A DNA stretch of 14,848 nt from Candidatus Uhrbacteria bacterium (GCA_016205965.1 JACQSM010000042.1:1-14848); one strand, 5' to 3'; positions 1 to 6,312 are shown, counted from the first letter of the stretch. Program-made: numbers and translations. Notes: generated from the sequence alone by a model not told the origin.

Positions 1-237
1 CTGGCCGACGAACCCACCGGCAACCTCGATTCGGCGACCTCGGGCAAGATCATCGATCTGCTCGTCGAACTCTGGCGGAAGCTCCACAAGACGATCATCA
101 TCGTGACGCATGACCCGCATGTCGCGTCGCATGCCATTCGGACGCTCAATTTCCAGGACGGGCGGCTGGTGCGGAACCACGGTTTGGCCGAAAAATCGAT
201 TTGGACGGGACGCGGACACGATAACGGCGGAGTATGA
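1..237 (+). CDS. ABC transporter ATP-binding protein, C-terminal fragment (LolD/MacB type)
   Basis: This is the 3' end of an ATPase whose start lies before the window. The 78 visible residues open with LADEPTGNLDS, which is the Walker B aspartate/glutamate pair followed by the D-loop, and continue to the switch histidine in IIIVTHD. The ADEPTGNLDS wording is characteristic of the LolD/MacB/FtsE class of ATPases that drive mechanotransmission exporters rather than importers. The Walker A and signature motifs would lie off the left edge. Its TGA stop (235-237) overlaps the ATG of the next gene (234-236) in an ATGA arrangement, so ATPase and permease are translationally coupled. The short tail after the H-loop (about 40 residues) is poorly conserved. 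The substrate cannot be told from the sequence. Confidence 0.9.
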   Translation: MADEPTGNLDSATSGKIIDLLVELWRKLHKTIIIVTHDPHVASHAIRTLNFQDGRLVRNHGLAEKSIWTGRGHDNGGV

Positions 238-1424
238 TCGGCCTGGTATTCCGCAATTTTCAGTACCGGCGCCGGCGTACGGCGCTGACGGTGCTCGGCA
301 TCAGCCTCGGCTCGACGCTGATCGTGTCGTTTCTGCTTCTCGGCCAAGGCCTCGAGACGGCGGTCGCCGAGCGCATGCGGAGTTTCGGCAGCGATCTGAT
401 TTTCGTTTTTCCGGGCAAGGAAAACAATCCGTTCGCGGGCATGTTCGGCGGGAGCGAGCTTCGCGACAAGGATGTCGACGCCCTCAAGAGCGTCGAGGGC
501 ATCCGCATCGTCCTGCCGATGCAGACGCGGACGCTCAAGGCGGCCCTCGACGGCGAAGAAAAGGCGATCCTGATCCACGGCAGTCCTTGGATGGAGACGG
601 AAATTCTCTATCGCGAATCGCAGGGATTCGGCATCGCCGAGGGCTACTGGCCGACGCGCGAAGACGCCAAGGAGGTCGTCGCCGGATCGACGGCGGCGGC
701 ATGGCGTTTTCGCCGTCCGCTGACCGTCTCCGACGAGCTCGTCATCCGCGGCCGCCGCTATCGCGTCGCCGGCATCTTCAAGCCGACCGGCGACGCCGCC
801 AACGACGCCATGATCTATTTTTCCCAGCGCGAATTCCGGCGGCTGACGGGCGATACGACCGGCGTGCGCGCCATCATTCTCAAAGTCGGAACCGGGTACG
901 ATCTCAACGCGGTCGCCGATTCGGCCAAGGCGACGCTTTCGAGACAGCGCGGCATCGGCGACTTCGCCATCCTGACGCCGGACAAAGCCCTGCGGCTGGT
1001 CGGGAACGTTCTCGATACGGTCAGGATCGTGCTCGGCGGGCTGGCCGCGGTCGCTCTCTTGGTCGGCGGCGTCGGCGTGATGAATACCATGTTCACCGCC
1101 GTGCTCGAACGCACCCGCGAGATCGGCATCATGAAGGCGCTCGGGGCCGCGGAGTCTAAGATTCTGACGATGTTTCTTCTGGAGGCGGGATTGTACGGCG
1201 CGACCGGCGGCGTCATCGGTAGTTTGGCTTCGTTGGCCATCGCCAAAGTAGCGGAAGCCGCTTCGGGCGCGACCGGCGGACTGGCGCTGCTGTCCGTGGA
1301 AATAGATCCCCTCGTCATTCTGGGGTCGCTGTCGTTCACGTTCGTTCTCGGCGCGCTCTTCGGCGTCGTGCCGGCCTGGCAGGCGGCGCGTCTCTTGCCG
1401 ACGGAGGCATTACGGTATGAATAG
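234..1424 (+). CDS. ABC transporter permease, MacB/FtsX-like (first of tandem pair)
   Basis: A 396-residue membrane subunit. A short basic N-terminus (RRRR around residues 12-15) precedes a first membrane helix at about 17-40. A roughly 230-residue extracytoplasmic domain follows (MacB-like periplasmic domain). Three further helices lie at about 265-390, with the FtsX-family core MNTMFTAVLERTREIGIMKA between the second and third. This four-helix plan is that of MacB/LolC/E-type permeases, which transmit ATPase motion to an extracellular domain and do not move substrate through a classic channel. ATG 234 is chosen because it overlaps the ATPase stop and has a GGCGGAG sequence just before it. 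The last bases overlap the next permease start by 8 nt. The two permeases are clear paralogues. The substrate is unknown; lipoprotein, peptide or antibiotic export are family possibilities. Confidence 0.9.
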   Translation: MIGLVFRNFQYRRRRTALTVLGISLGSTLIVSFLLLGQGLETAVAERMRSFGSDLIFVFPGKENNPFAGMFGGSELRDKDVDALKSVEGIRIVLPMQTRTLKAALDGEEKAILIHGSPWMETEILYRESQGFGIAEGYWPTREDAKEVVAGSTAAAWRFRRPLTVSDELVIRGRRYRVAGIFKPTGDAANDAMIYFSQREFRRLTGDTTGVRAIILKVGTGYDLNAVADSAKATLSRQRGIGDFAILTPDKALRLVGNVLDTVRIVLGGLAAVALLVGGVGVMNTMFTAVLERTREIGIMKALGAAESKILTMFLLEAGLYGATGGVIGSLASLAIAKVAEAASGATGGLALLSVEIDPLVILGSLSFTFVLGALFGVVPAWQAARLLPTEALRYE

Positions 1425-2625
1425 GCTGAAAACGCTCCTCGCGATCGTGTTCGGCGGCCTGCGCTACCGCAAGCTCCGTTCGGCGCTGACGACCGTCGGC
1501 ATCTTCATCGGCATCGTAGTGGTGGTCGCGCTGATTTTTCTCGGCCAGGGATTGCGGAATGCGGTCAGCGCCCAGCTCCGCCAATTCGGCGCCGATCTGC
1601 TGATCGCCGTGCCGCGGGACATCACCAATCCGTTCGCGTCGCTGCTCGATCACGGGGAGTTTCGCGATCGGGACATCGCGGCGGTAGCGGCCATCGACGG
1701 CGTCGCCAAGATCATGCCGACGTCGGAGGGGAAGATCGCCGTCGCCGAATTCCGCGGCGAAAGAAAAAATGTTTCGCTGCACGGGCAGCCCTGGGCCCTT
1801 ATCAGCACCATCTTCGAGGAATCGCAGGGATTCCGGATAGCCTCGGGCGCCTGGCCGGAGCGCGAGGAGGCCCGGGAAATCGTCTTGGGCGCGCAGTTCG
1901 CCCGTACGGCCTTCTCGCGGCCGGTCGGTTTGAACGACACGCTGGTCATCAAGGGCAGGGCATACGTCGTCACCGGCATCTTGCGCGAATTGGGGGAGCC
2001 GAACCACGACAATTCCGTTTTCATCTCGATGGCGATGATGCGCAAGGTGCTCGGCCGCCATGACGGCTTTTCGGTCATGCTGATCAAGGCGGAGCCCGGG
2101 GCGTCGCTGACGGAGCTGTCCGCCGACGTCGAGCGCGTTCTCGGCGCCCAGAAGGGACTCGAGCAGTTTTCGGTGCTGACTCCGGACAAGGCGTCCCAGA
2201 TCGTCGGCGACGTCATCGGCGTGATCGAGCTGGTGCTTTTTCTGGTCGCGGCCGTGGCCGTGGTCATCGGCGGCATCGGCATCATGAACAGCATGTACAC
2301 CTCGGTGCTCGAACGCACCCGCGAGATCGGCATCATGAAAGCGATCGGCGCCACTAACGCCCATGTCATCGGCCTCTTTTTGCTGGAGTCGGGGATATTC
2401 GGCCTGGTCGGCGGCGTTGCCGGATGCCTCGGCGGCGTCGCCTTGGCCAAGGCGGTCGAAGCGATCGCCAACGGTTACGGCATCGCCCTGCTCAAGGTCG
2501 CTTTCGACGGACTGATCATCGGCCAGGTTCTTCTTTATACGTTCATCGTCGGCGTCATAGCTGGCGTGCTGCCGGCATTCGAAGCCGCCCGACTCAATCC
2601 GTCGGTGGCCCTGCGCCAGCGGTAG
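1417..2625 (+). CDS. ABC transporter permease, MacB/FtsX-like (second of tandem pair)
   Basis: A 402-residue paralogue of the preceding permease with the same layout: helix 1 at about 18-42, an extracytoplasmic domain, then three C-terminal helices around MNSMYTSVLERTREIGIMKA. Shared landmarks in the same order include FLGQGL, FG(S/A)DL, NPFA, ESQGF, LTPDKA and ERTREIGIMKA. A tandem duplication, later diverged, is therefore the likely origin. ATG 1417 lies inside the previous gene. It is preceded by GGAGG (1403-1407) with 9 nt spacing, a good Shine-Dalgarno. With one ATPase in front and two non-identical permeases, the simplest model is a heterodimeric permease on an ATPase dimer, as in LolCDE. 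Two alternative homodimers cannot be excluded. No accessory protein gene is visible in the window. Confidence 0.9.
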   Translation: MNRLKTLLAIVFGGLRYRKLRSALTTVGIFIGIVVVVALIFLGQGLRNAVSAQLRQFGADLLIAVPRDITNPFASLLDHGEFRDRDIAAVAAIDGVAKIMPTSEGKIAVAEFRGERKNVSLHGQPWALISTIFEESQGFRIASGAWPEREEAREIVLGAQFARTAFSRPVGLNDTLVIKGRAYVVTGILRELGEPNHDNSVFISMAMMRKVLGRHDGFSVMLIKAEPGASLTELSADVERVLGAQKGLEQFSVLTPDKASQIVGDVIGVIELVLFLVAAVAVVIGGIGIMNSMYTSVLERTREIGIMKAIGATNAHVIGLFLLESGIFGLVGGVAGCLGGVALAKAVEAIANGYGIALLKVAFDGLIIGQVLLYTFIVGVIAGVLPAFEAARLNPSVALRQR

Positions 2626-2629
2626 CGTG

Positions 2630-2635
2630 TATACT
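2630..2635 (+). promoter_or_regulatory. Putative -10 box (TATACT) for leaderless response-regulator mRNA
   Basis: TATACT matches TATAAT at five of six positions and ends 9 nt before the ATG at 2645. Transcription would therefore start at or within a few bases of the start codon. No convincing -35 is seen (TGGCCC near 2606) and no Shine-Dalgarno lies before the ATG. The same geometry recurs before tsaD and pilB in this window. It may be fortuitous, since the gene lies only 19 nt after the permease stop and could be read through. Confidence 0.4.
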
Positions 2636-2644
2636 GTTTCTGCT

Positions 2645-3028
2645 ATGAAAAAAAGGACGCATATTCTCATGGTGGACGACGATCCGGATATCCGGCGGAT
2701 TTTCGGCGGCTACATGGCCGAGATGGGTTTGGAAATCTATTATGCCCATGATGGAAATCGCGGGCGTGAGGCGGCACGCCGTCTGAAACCGGATCTCATC
2801 CTCATGGACGTGGCCATGCCGGTCATGGATGGCATGGAGGCGGCCTTGCGGTTGAAGACCGAAGACGTCACCAAGGACATTCCCATCGTCATGTTGACGA
2901 ATTTCGATCTGTCGATCGAGGCGCAACAGCGCCTGCGCGAGTTCGGCGTCAACACCTATCTGCATAAGAGCGTATCGATGGATGAGTTCCGGCAGACGCT
3001 GAAAAAGCATCTCAAGCGGTCCAGATAA
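2645..3028 (+). CDS. Single-domain (CheY-like) response regulator
   Basis: A 127-residue protein made of one receiver domain with no output domain. All signature residues are present: the acidic pocket D11-D12-D13 (MVDDDPD), phosphoacceptor D55 (LILMDVAMPVMDG), switch threonine T85 (VMLTNFD) and lysine K108 (YLHKSVS). Proteins of this kind relay phosphate in phosphorelays or bind a partner when phosphorylated, in the cytoplasm. No histidine kinase is nearby, so it is an orphan whose partner must lie elsewhere. ATG 2645 gives the usual receiver N-terminus (MKKRTHILMVDD). A GTG at 2627 would add six residues, but it lies on the putative -10 box and has no Shine-Dalgarno. A functional link to the exporter upstream is possible from the close spacing only. 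Confidence 0.92.
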   Translation: MKKRTHILMVDDDPDIRRIFGGYMAEMGLEIYYAHDGNRGREAARRLKPDLILMDVAMPVMDGMEAALRLKTEDVTKDIPIVMLTNFDLSIEAQQRLREFGVNTYLHKSVSMDEFRQTLKKHLKRSR

Positions 3029-3053
3029 ACATCAGGGGCTAACTGACTACCGC

Positions 3054-3068
3054 AGGGGAAAGGAACCC
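3054..3068 (+). repeat. 15-bp partial copy of the tRNA-Glu T-arm (candidate decayed attachment site)
   Basis: AGGGGAAAGGAACCC agrees at 13 of 15 positions with AGGGGAATCGAACCC (4579-4593), the T-arm of the tRNA-Glu gene as written on this strand. The two copies are in the same orientation and bracket the lower-GC fic segment, as att repeats made by integration at a tRNA 3' end do. No integrase is present, and a chance match of this length is not excluded. Confidence 0.3.
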
Positions 3069-3109
3069 ATTGTGGCAAGGGTACCAAGAGAGTCTAATAG
3101 TTGTATAAC

Positions 3110-3138
3110 TAGACACTTTCGGTGGAATAGTCTATACT
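3110..3138 (+). promoter_or_regulatory. Sigma70-like promoter of fic
   Basis: The -35 is TAGACA (3110-3115, five of six to TTGACA). A 17-bp spacer follows, then the -10 TATACT (3133-3138, five of six). Transcription would start near 3145, giving a leader of about 24 nt before the fic ATG at 3169. There is no Shine-Dalgarno in that leader. The -10 overlaps the first AGTCTA box and the start point overlaps the second, so a protein bound there would block polymerase. Confidence 0.65.
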
Positions 3139-3165
3139 TAGTCTAAAGTTAGTCTCATTAGACTA
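3128..3165 (+). promoter_or_regulatory. Operator-like array of TAGTCTA boxes over the fic promoter
   Basis: TAGTCTA occurs at 3128-3134 and 3139-3145, and TAGTCTC at 3150-3156, each exactly 11 bp apart, about one helical turn. The third forms an inverted repeat with AGACTA at 3160-3165 (TAGTCT-4 nt-AGACTA), ending just before the fic ATG. A further AGTCTA lies at 3091-3096. The phasing and overlap with the -10 suggest binding of a repressor, possibly the winged-helix tail of Fic itself. Confidence 0.55.
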
Positions 3166-3168
3166 TTT

Positions 3169-4524
3169 ATGGAGCTATTCCGCTTAGAGAAGCCAAAAAT
3201 TGAGCCTGCTGACAGGATTGCTGTCATTCAGGCACTCGAAGATTCCGCACGACGGCAAGAAATTGATGCTTTTATTGAGCGCGCCAATGAACCGGAATAT
3301 AAACATTGGGAGATGGCAAAGTATCAAAAACCGCTGCCGAGCGGCCTCACAGCCGTGCAAGCGTGGTATGCAGTACGACTCGCTCGAAGCTTCGAGAGAA
3401 TGCCCTCAAAAATCATAACAAAGGATAATGAGACGTTTGGTTGGGTTAGGTTGGCCCATATTGAGAGGGACTGTCATGATCTAGACCTCCATGCGGGCGG
3501 TGATTTGATGGCGTCCGTTGCCGATTTGAAGGCCGATGAACGACGGCGCTTTGTCTCAAAAGGATTGATGGATGAAGCAATCGCTTCGGCGCAGCTGGAG
3601 GGCGCCGATACGGGTCGAGTGTACGCGCAGCGAATGCTTCGCGAGAAGATCGCGCCGCGAAATACGTCTGACCGCATGATCTTGAACAATCATCGAGCAA
3701 TGCTTGCGGTCGAGCGGGAACTAAAGCTGAGACCGTTGAGCCTCGATCTGCTTCTTGAGATGCATTCGATTCTTACTGATGGTACTCGAGATGCGCAGGG
3801 GGAAGCGCCGCGACTGCGTCGTGTCGGTGAACCTGTAGACGTGCATGATGGCGCCTTTATTTATCACAGAGGACCGGATGTTTCATTCGTAAAAACATCG
3901 CTTGCGGCTCTCGTGTCGTTTGCGAATGATGACGAGACTACCTTCATTCACCCGATCGTAAAGGCGTCCATGCTGCATTTCTGGATCGGGTATCTTCACC
4001 CGTTCACTGATGGGAATGGACGTCTTGCGCGATTGCTCTTCTATTGGTATTTGCTCCAGCCCCGACATGATTACTGGGCGATTGCTTATCTGCCCATTGC
4101 CGCAAAAATCAAGAGCGGCGGCAAGAATGGGTATACGATGGCGTATGTATACGCGGAACAGGATGGAAATGACCTTACGTACTTCGTGAGTTATGTTATC
4201 CGTAAGGTTAAAGAGGCGTATCAGGACTTCAAGATTCATATCGAACGCGCGCGAAGGGAGGGTGCTGAAATTGCGGGCGCTGCTCGGAAAAAATACGGGT
4301 TGAATGACAGGCAGATATTTTTGATTAAGTACTTGCGGAGCAATGACGAGCATTCCACGACGCTGGGTTCTTATCAAGCGGTCAACAGGGTGTCGCGCGC
4401 TACTTCGTTTAACGACCTGGCGTCGTTGGTGAAGACGGGATTCCTCAAAAAGAAACGGATCGGCCACGTTGTTCATTTTTACGGTACGGAAAAAATTAAG
4501 ACGTTGATTCCGTCCGAAGAGTAA
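3169..4524 (+). CDS. Fic-domain protein (class II) with C-terminal winged-helix domain
   Basis: A 451-residue protein with the complete Fic active-site motif HPFTDGNGRLAR starting at H277, where H277 is the catalytic base, D281 binds metal and the GNGR loop holds phosphates. Fic enzymes transfer AMP, or sometimes another phosphate-containing group, to hydroxyl side chains of target proteins. SAQLEG at S140-G145 fits the (S/T)xxxE(G/N) inhibitory helix and lies N-terminal to the Fic core, so this is a self-inhibited class II protein with E144 as the blocking residue. The last 70 or so residues resemble a winged helix-turn-helix. The flap HDGAFIYHRGP before the core is also typical. Codon and base use is visibly more AT-rich than in the flanking genes, suggesting later acquisition. 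ATG 3169 follows the promoter; no Shine-Dalgarno is seen. The target is unknown, and no antitoxin gene is needed for this class. Confidence 0.93.
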   Translation: MELFRLEKPKIEPADRIAVIQALEDSARRQEIDAFIERANEPEYKHWEMAKYQKPLPSGLTAVQAWYAVRLARSFERMPSKIITKDNETFGWVRLAHIERDCHDLDLHAGGDLMASVADLKADERRRFVSKGLMDEAIASAQLEGADTGRVYAQRMLREKIAPRNTSDRMILNNHRAMLAVERELKLRPLSLDLLLEMHSILTDGTRDAQGEAPRLRRVGEPVDVHDGAFIYHRGPDVSFVKTSLAALVSFANDDETTFIHPIVKASMLHFWIGYLHPFTDGNGRLARLLFYWYLLQPRHDYWAIAYLPIAAKIKSGGKNGYTMAYVYAEQDGNDLTYFVSYVIRKVKEAYQDFKIHIERARREGAEIAGAARKKYGLNDRQIFLIKYLRSNDEHSTTLGSYQAVNRVSRATSFNDLASLVKTGFLKKKRIGHVVHFYGTEKIKTLIPSEE

Positions 4525-4538
4525 ATAACTGGAGAATC

Positions 4539-4568
4539 AAAAACACCCGCCGTTTGGCGGGTGTTTTT
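4539..4568. terminator. Bidirectional rho-independent terminator between fic and tRNA-Glu
   Basis: A perfect 13-bp inverted repeat (AAAAACACCCGCC / GGCGGGTGTTTTT) with a GTTT loop. It carries A and T tracts on both sides, so it can stop transcripts from either strand. It ends the fic transcript and, on the minus strand, starts within the CCA end of the tRNA-Glu gene (base 4568 is shared). Confidence 0.92.
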
Positions 4569-4642
4569 GGTAGTCCCAAGGGGAATCGAACCCCTATTTA
4601 CTCCGTGAAAGGGAGTCGTCCTAACCGTTAGACGATGGGACC
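4568..4642 (-). tRNA. tRNA-Glu (anticodon UUC), CCA encoded
   Basis: The minus strand folds as a full cloverleaf. The acceptor is GGTCCCA / TGGGACT, with G1 opposite U72 as a wobble. The D-arm is GTCTAACGGTTAGGAC. The anticodon stem ACTCC / GGAGT carries loop CTTTCAC, giving anticodon TTC (positions 34-36), with A37. The T-arm is AGGGG TTCGATT CCCCT. A73 is followed by an encoded CCA (4570-4568). The gene decodes GAA/GAG. It has its own promoter at 4663-4691 and a terminator immediately after the CCA, so it is a monocistronic tRNA unit. It is not itself a t6A substrate, so its closeness to tsaD is not functional evidence. Confidence 0.96.
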
Positions 4643-4662
4643 GTAGATACGCGAATGACGCT

Positions 4663-4691
4663 ACGATACTTCGAAATACGGCCGTGGTCAA
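4663..4691 (-). promoter_or_regulatory. Promoter of tRNA-Glu
   Basis: On the minus strand TTGACC (4691-4686, five of six to TTGACA) is followed by a 17-bp spacer and TATCGT (4668-4663, four of six to TATAAT). The start point would be near 4656, about 14 nt before the mature tRNA 5' end at 4642. No reading frame competes for this stretch. Confidence 0.65.
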
Positions 4692-4705
4692 GCCTATTGC
4701 GGCCC

Positions 4706-4765
4706 AAAAACAAAAGCGCACCCGGGGGACAGGAGCAGATGCGCTCTTGTCTCGCCTTGGTGCGC
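4706..4765 (-). terminator. Long-stem terminator after the 107-residue protein gene
   Basis: On the minus strand GCGCACC (4765-4759) pairs with GGTGCGC (4722-4716) and is followed by TTTTGTTTTT. Inside lies a second stem, GACA-A-GAGC / GCTC-C-TGTC, with a six-base loop. The hairpin is therefore much longer than an ordinary terminator. It starts five bases after the stop codon and isolates this gene from the tRNA promoter downstream. Confidence 0.7.
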
Positions 4766-4770
4766 GCGGC

Positions 4771-5094
4771 CTACTTGAGGCCGGTGCCGCCACGGACCTC
4801 ATGGGCCAGGCCGGCGTTGTATTTCATGATGACGTCGACCGAGTCCTCAAACTCGGGGGCGTGGAACCAGTCCGTCCCGCTGTACCGGGCGCGTAGGGCG
4901 TCCACGTCGCAGCTGCCCTTTTCGAGCAGCTCGGAGAGCGCTTCGCAGCGGTATGTTGAATAGGGTGTGACCTCCGGTGCCCTGTACGGAAACGACCAAC
5001 GGTGCTTGTACTCCTCCATCTTGCGCTCCAACTTGGCGCGCAGCTCCGGGTCGGCGGTGATGATGATCTTGCTGGGAAGGGTGATGGTGGCCAT
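4771..5094 (-). CDS. Small soluble protein of unknown function
   Basis: A 107-residue protein that I do not recognise. The N-terminus has alternating hydrophobic residues (MATITLPSKIIITADPEL), then a charged helix at about 16-30 (ELRAKLERKMEEYKH). A strand plus amphipathic helix would suit a ribbon-helix-helix or other small DNA-binding fold, but that is speculation. The middle is rich in aromatic residues and proline (WSFPYRAPEVTPYSTY) and contains one cysteine, with a second at about residue 62. There is no signal peptide or membrane segment. The start is well supported by AGGAGG (5106-5101) with 6 nt spacing. The gene has a strong-looking promoter, its own terminator and repeat boxes over the promoter, so it is a regulated single-gene unit. 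Initiation signals and codon use argue it is real. Confidence 0.75.
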   Translation of the reverse strand: MATITLPSKIIITADPELRAKLERKMEEYKHRWSFPYRAPEVTPYSTYRCEALSELLEKGSCDVDALRARYSGTDWFHAPEFEDSVDVIMKYNAGLAHEVRGGTGLK

Positions 5095-5141
5095 GATGGC
5101 CCTCCTGGCATGGGTTTGTTGAGAGAGCTACGACTGTCCGT

Positions 5142-5170
5142 AGGATAGCACAAAATGAGCCTTTTGTCAA
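5142..5170 (-). promoter_or_regulatory. Promoter of the 107-residue protein gene
   Basis: A perfect TTGACA (5170-5165 on the minus strand), a 17-bp spacer and TATCCT (5147-5142, four of six) predict a start near 5135 and a leader of about 40 nt ending in AGGAGG. This is the best-matching -35 element in the window. It lies inside a cluster of AGCC/GGCT boxes. Confidence 0.75.
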
Positions 5171-5203
5171 GCCTTTTAAGGCTAAGTTGAGCCTATTTTG
5201 GCT
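5158..5203. repeat. AGCC/GGCT box cluster in the divergent control region
   Basis: AGCC occurs at 5158, 5170 and 5190, and the inverted GGCT at 5180 and 5200. AGCCTT (5170-5175) and AAGGCT (5178-5183) form a perfect inverted repeat with a 2-nt centre. AGCC...GGCT recurs 20 bp further on (5190-5203), so two inverted units are in phase about two helical turns apart. The cluster covers the -35 of the leftward promoter and adjoins the rightward one, so a regulator bound here could control both directions. Confidence 0.45.
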
Positions 5204-5232
5204 GGACAGAGTCCGCGCCCAAGGCGTACACT
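5203..5232 (+). promoter_or_regulatory. Putative promoter of tsaD-tsaE, leaderless
   Basis: TGGACA (5203-5208, five of six), an 18-bp spacer and TACACT (5227-5232, four of six) place the start point near 5239, two bases before the tsaD ATG. No Shine-Dalgarno precedes the ATG. The mRNA is therefore probably leaderless. Confidence 0.5.
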
Positions 5233-5240
5233 CCAAGCCT

Positions 5241-6308
5241 ATGCGCATCCTGGCCATCGAATCATCCTGCGACGAAACCGCTGCGGCCTATCTTGAGGTC
5301 GACCGAGCCAAGATCAAGCGGCTTGAGCATATCGTCTCTTCGCAGCTCATTCACGCCAAATATGGCGGGGTCGTGCCCGAGGTCGCCGCTCGGGCCCATG
5401 CCGAAACCATGCCTAAGCTCTTGGCCGCGCTCGCCAAAAAGGTGGTCGGGTCGGAAGACGGCGAGAAGCTCGGTAAAAAAATAGACGTCGTGGCCGCGAC
5501 TCGCGGACCGGGCCTGGTCACTTCGCTCCGAGTCGGCCTCGATACCGCCCGCGCCCTGGCCATCGCCTGGCGCAAAAAATTGGTCGGCGTCAATCACATC
5601 GAAGGCCACATTTACGCCAACTGGCTCGGCAACAAAACTTTGCAAGCCGCGTCGCCAAAGAAAATTTTCCCGGCGCTAATCTTGGTCGTCTCGGGCGGCC
5701 ACACCGAGCTGCTGCTCATGAAAGACCATGGCGACCATCGCCTCCTCGGCGCCACCCGCGACGACGCTTCGGGCGAAGCCTTCGACAAGTCGGCCAAGCT
5801 CATGGGCTTGGGCTATCCCGGCGGGCCGGCGATTTCGCGGCTGGCGGCCAAGGGCAACCCATTCGCTGTCGACTTTCCAAGGCCGATGCTCCACGAAGCC
5901 AACTACGATTTTTCTTTTTCTGGTCTTAAGACCGCGGTTCGCTATTTCATCGACGATCATCGTGACAAAATGTCCGACAGTCAGTTCACTGCGGATCTGG
6001 CAGCCTCAGTCGAGCAGGCGATCGTCGAAGTTCTGGTGGCGAAAACGATCAGGGCAGCGCGCGATACCGGCGCGAAAACGCTGATGCTGGCCGGCGGCGT
6101 CGCCGCCAACAAAAAACTGCGCATCATGCTGGCGGCCGCGACGGCGGAAAAACTTCCGAACGTCGCGTTCATGGAACCGCCGCTCGAATACTGCACCGAC
6201 AACGCCGCCATGATCGCCATGGCCGCGGCCTATCGCGCGCTGGCAAAAGATTTCAAGCAGCCGTCGAAAACAGACGTCGATCCGAATTGGGAATTGGGCC
6301 GCATGTGA
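5241..6308 (+). CDS. tsaD: tRNA N6-adenosine threonylcarbamoyltransferase
   Basis: A 355-residue TsaD/Kae1/Qri7 family protein, which transfers threonylcarbamoyl from threonylcarbamoyl-AMP to A37 of ANN-decoding tRNAs. It has the family N-terminus MRILAIESSCDETA. The metal-binding H119 and H123 are in NHIEGH. Other landmarks are SGGHT (151-155), GYPGGPAI (191-198), DFSFSGLKTA (223-232), AGGVAANKKLR (284-294) and D320 in CTDNAA. The length is normal for bacteria. An upstream in-frame TTG at 5187 would add 18 residues but would run through the promoter region. ATG 5241 restores the canonical start. tsaE follows after 4 nt, so the two are an operon. tsaB is not adjacent. Older databases call this family O-sialoglycoprotein endopeptidase. 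Confidence 0.97.
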   Translation: MRILAIESSCDETAAAYLEVDRAKIKRLEHIVSSQLIHAKYGGVVPEVAARAHAETMPKLLAALAKKVVGSEDGEKLGKKIDVVAATRGPGLVTSLRVGLDTARALAIAWRKKLVGVNHIEGHIYANWLGNKTLQAASPKKIFPALILVVSGGHTELLLMKDHGDHRLLGATRDDASGEAFDKSAKLMGLGYPGGPAISRLAAKGNPFAVDFPRPMLHEANYDFSFSGLKTAVRYFIDDHRDKMSDSQFTADLAASVEQAIVEVLVAKTIRAARDTGAKTLMLAGGVAANKKLRIMLAAATAEKLPNVAFMEPPLEYCTDNAAMIAMAAAYRALAKDFKQPSKTDVDPNWELGRM

Positions 6309-6312
6309 GCGT

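Noticed and set aside
1336..2670. A 444-codon open frame on the minus strand across the second permease
   Set aside because: It is the antisense of a clear FtsX-family gene. Its translation is His/Asp/Arg-rich low complexity, as produced by high-GC genes read backwards, with no motif.
3029..3109. Search for a terminator after the response regulator
   Set aside because: No G/C-rich hairpin with a T tract was found, so transcription may run on toward fic.
5187..5240. TTG-initiated N-terminal extension of tsaD
   Set aside because: The extra 18 residues are absent from the family and would cover the promoter. The internal ATG gives the canonical MRILAIESSCDET start.
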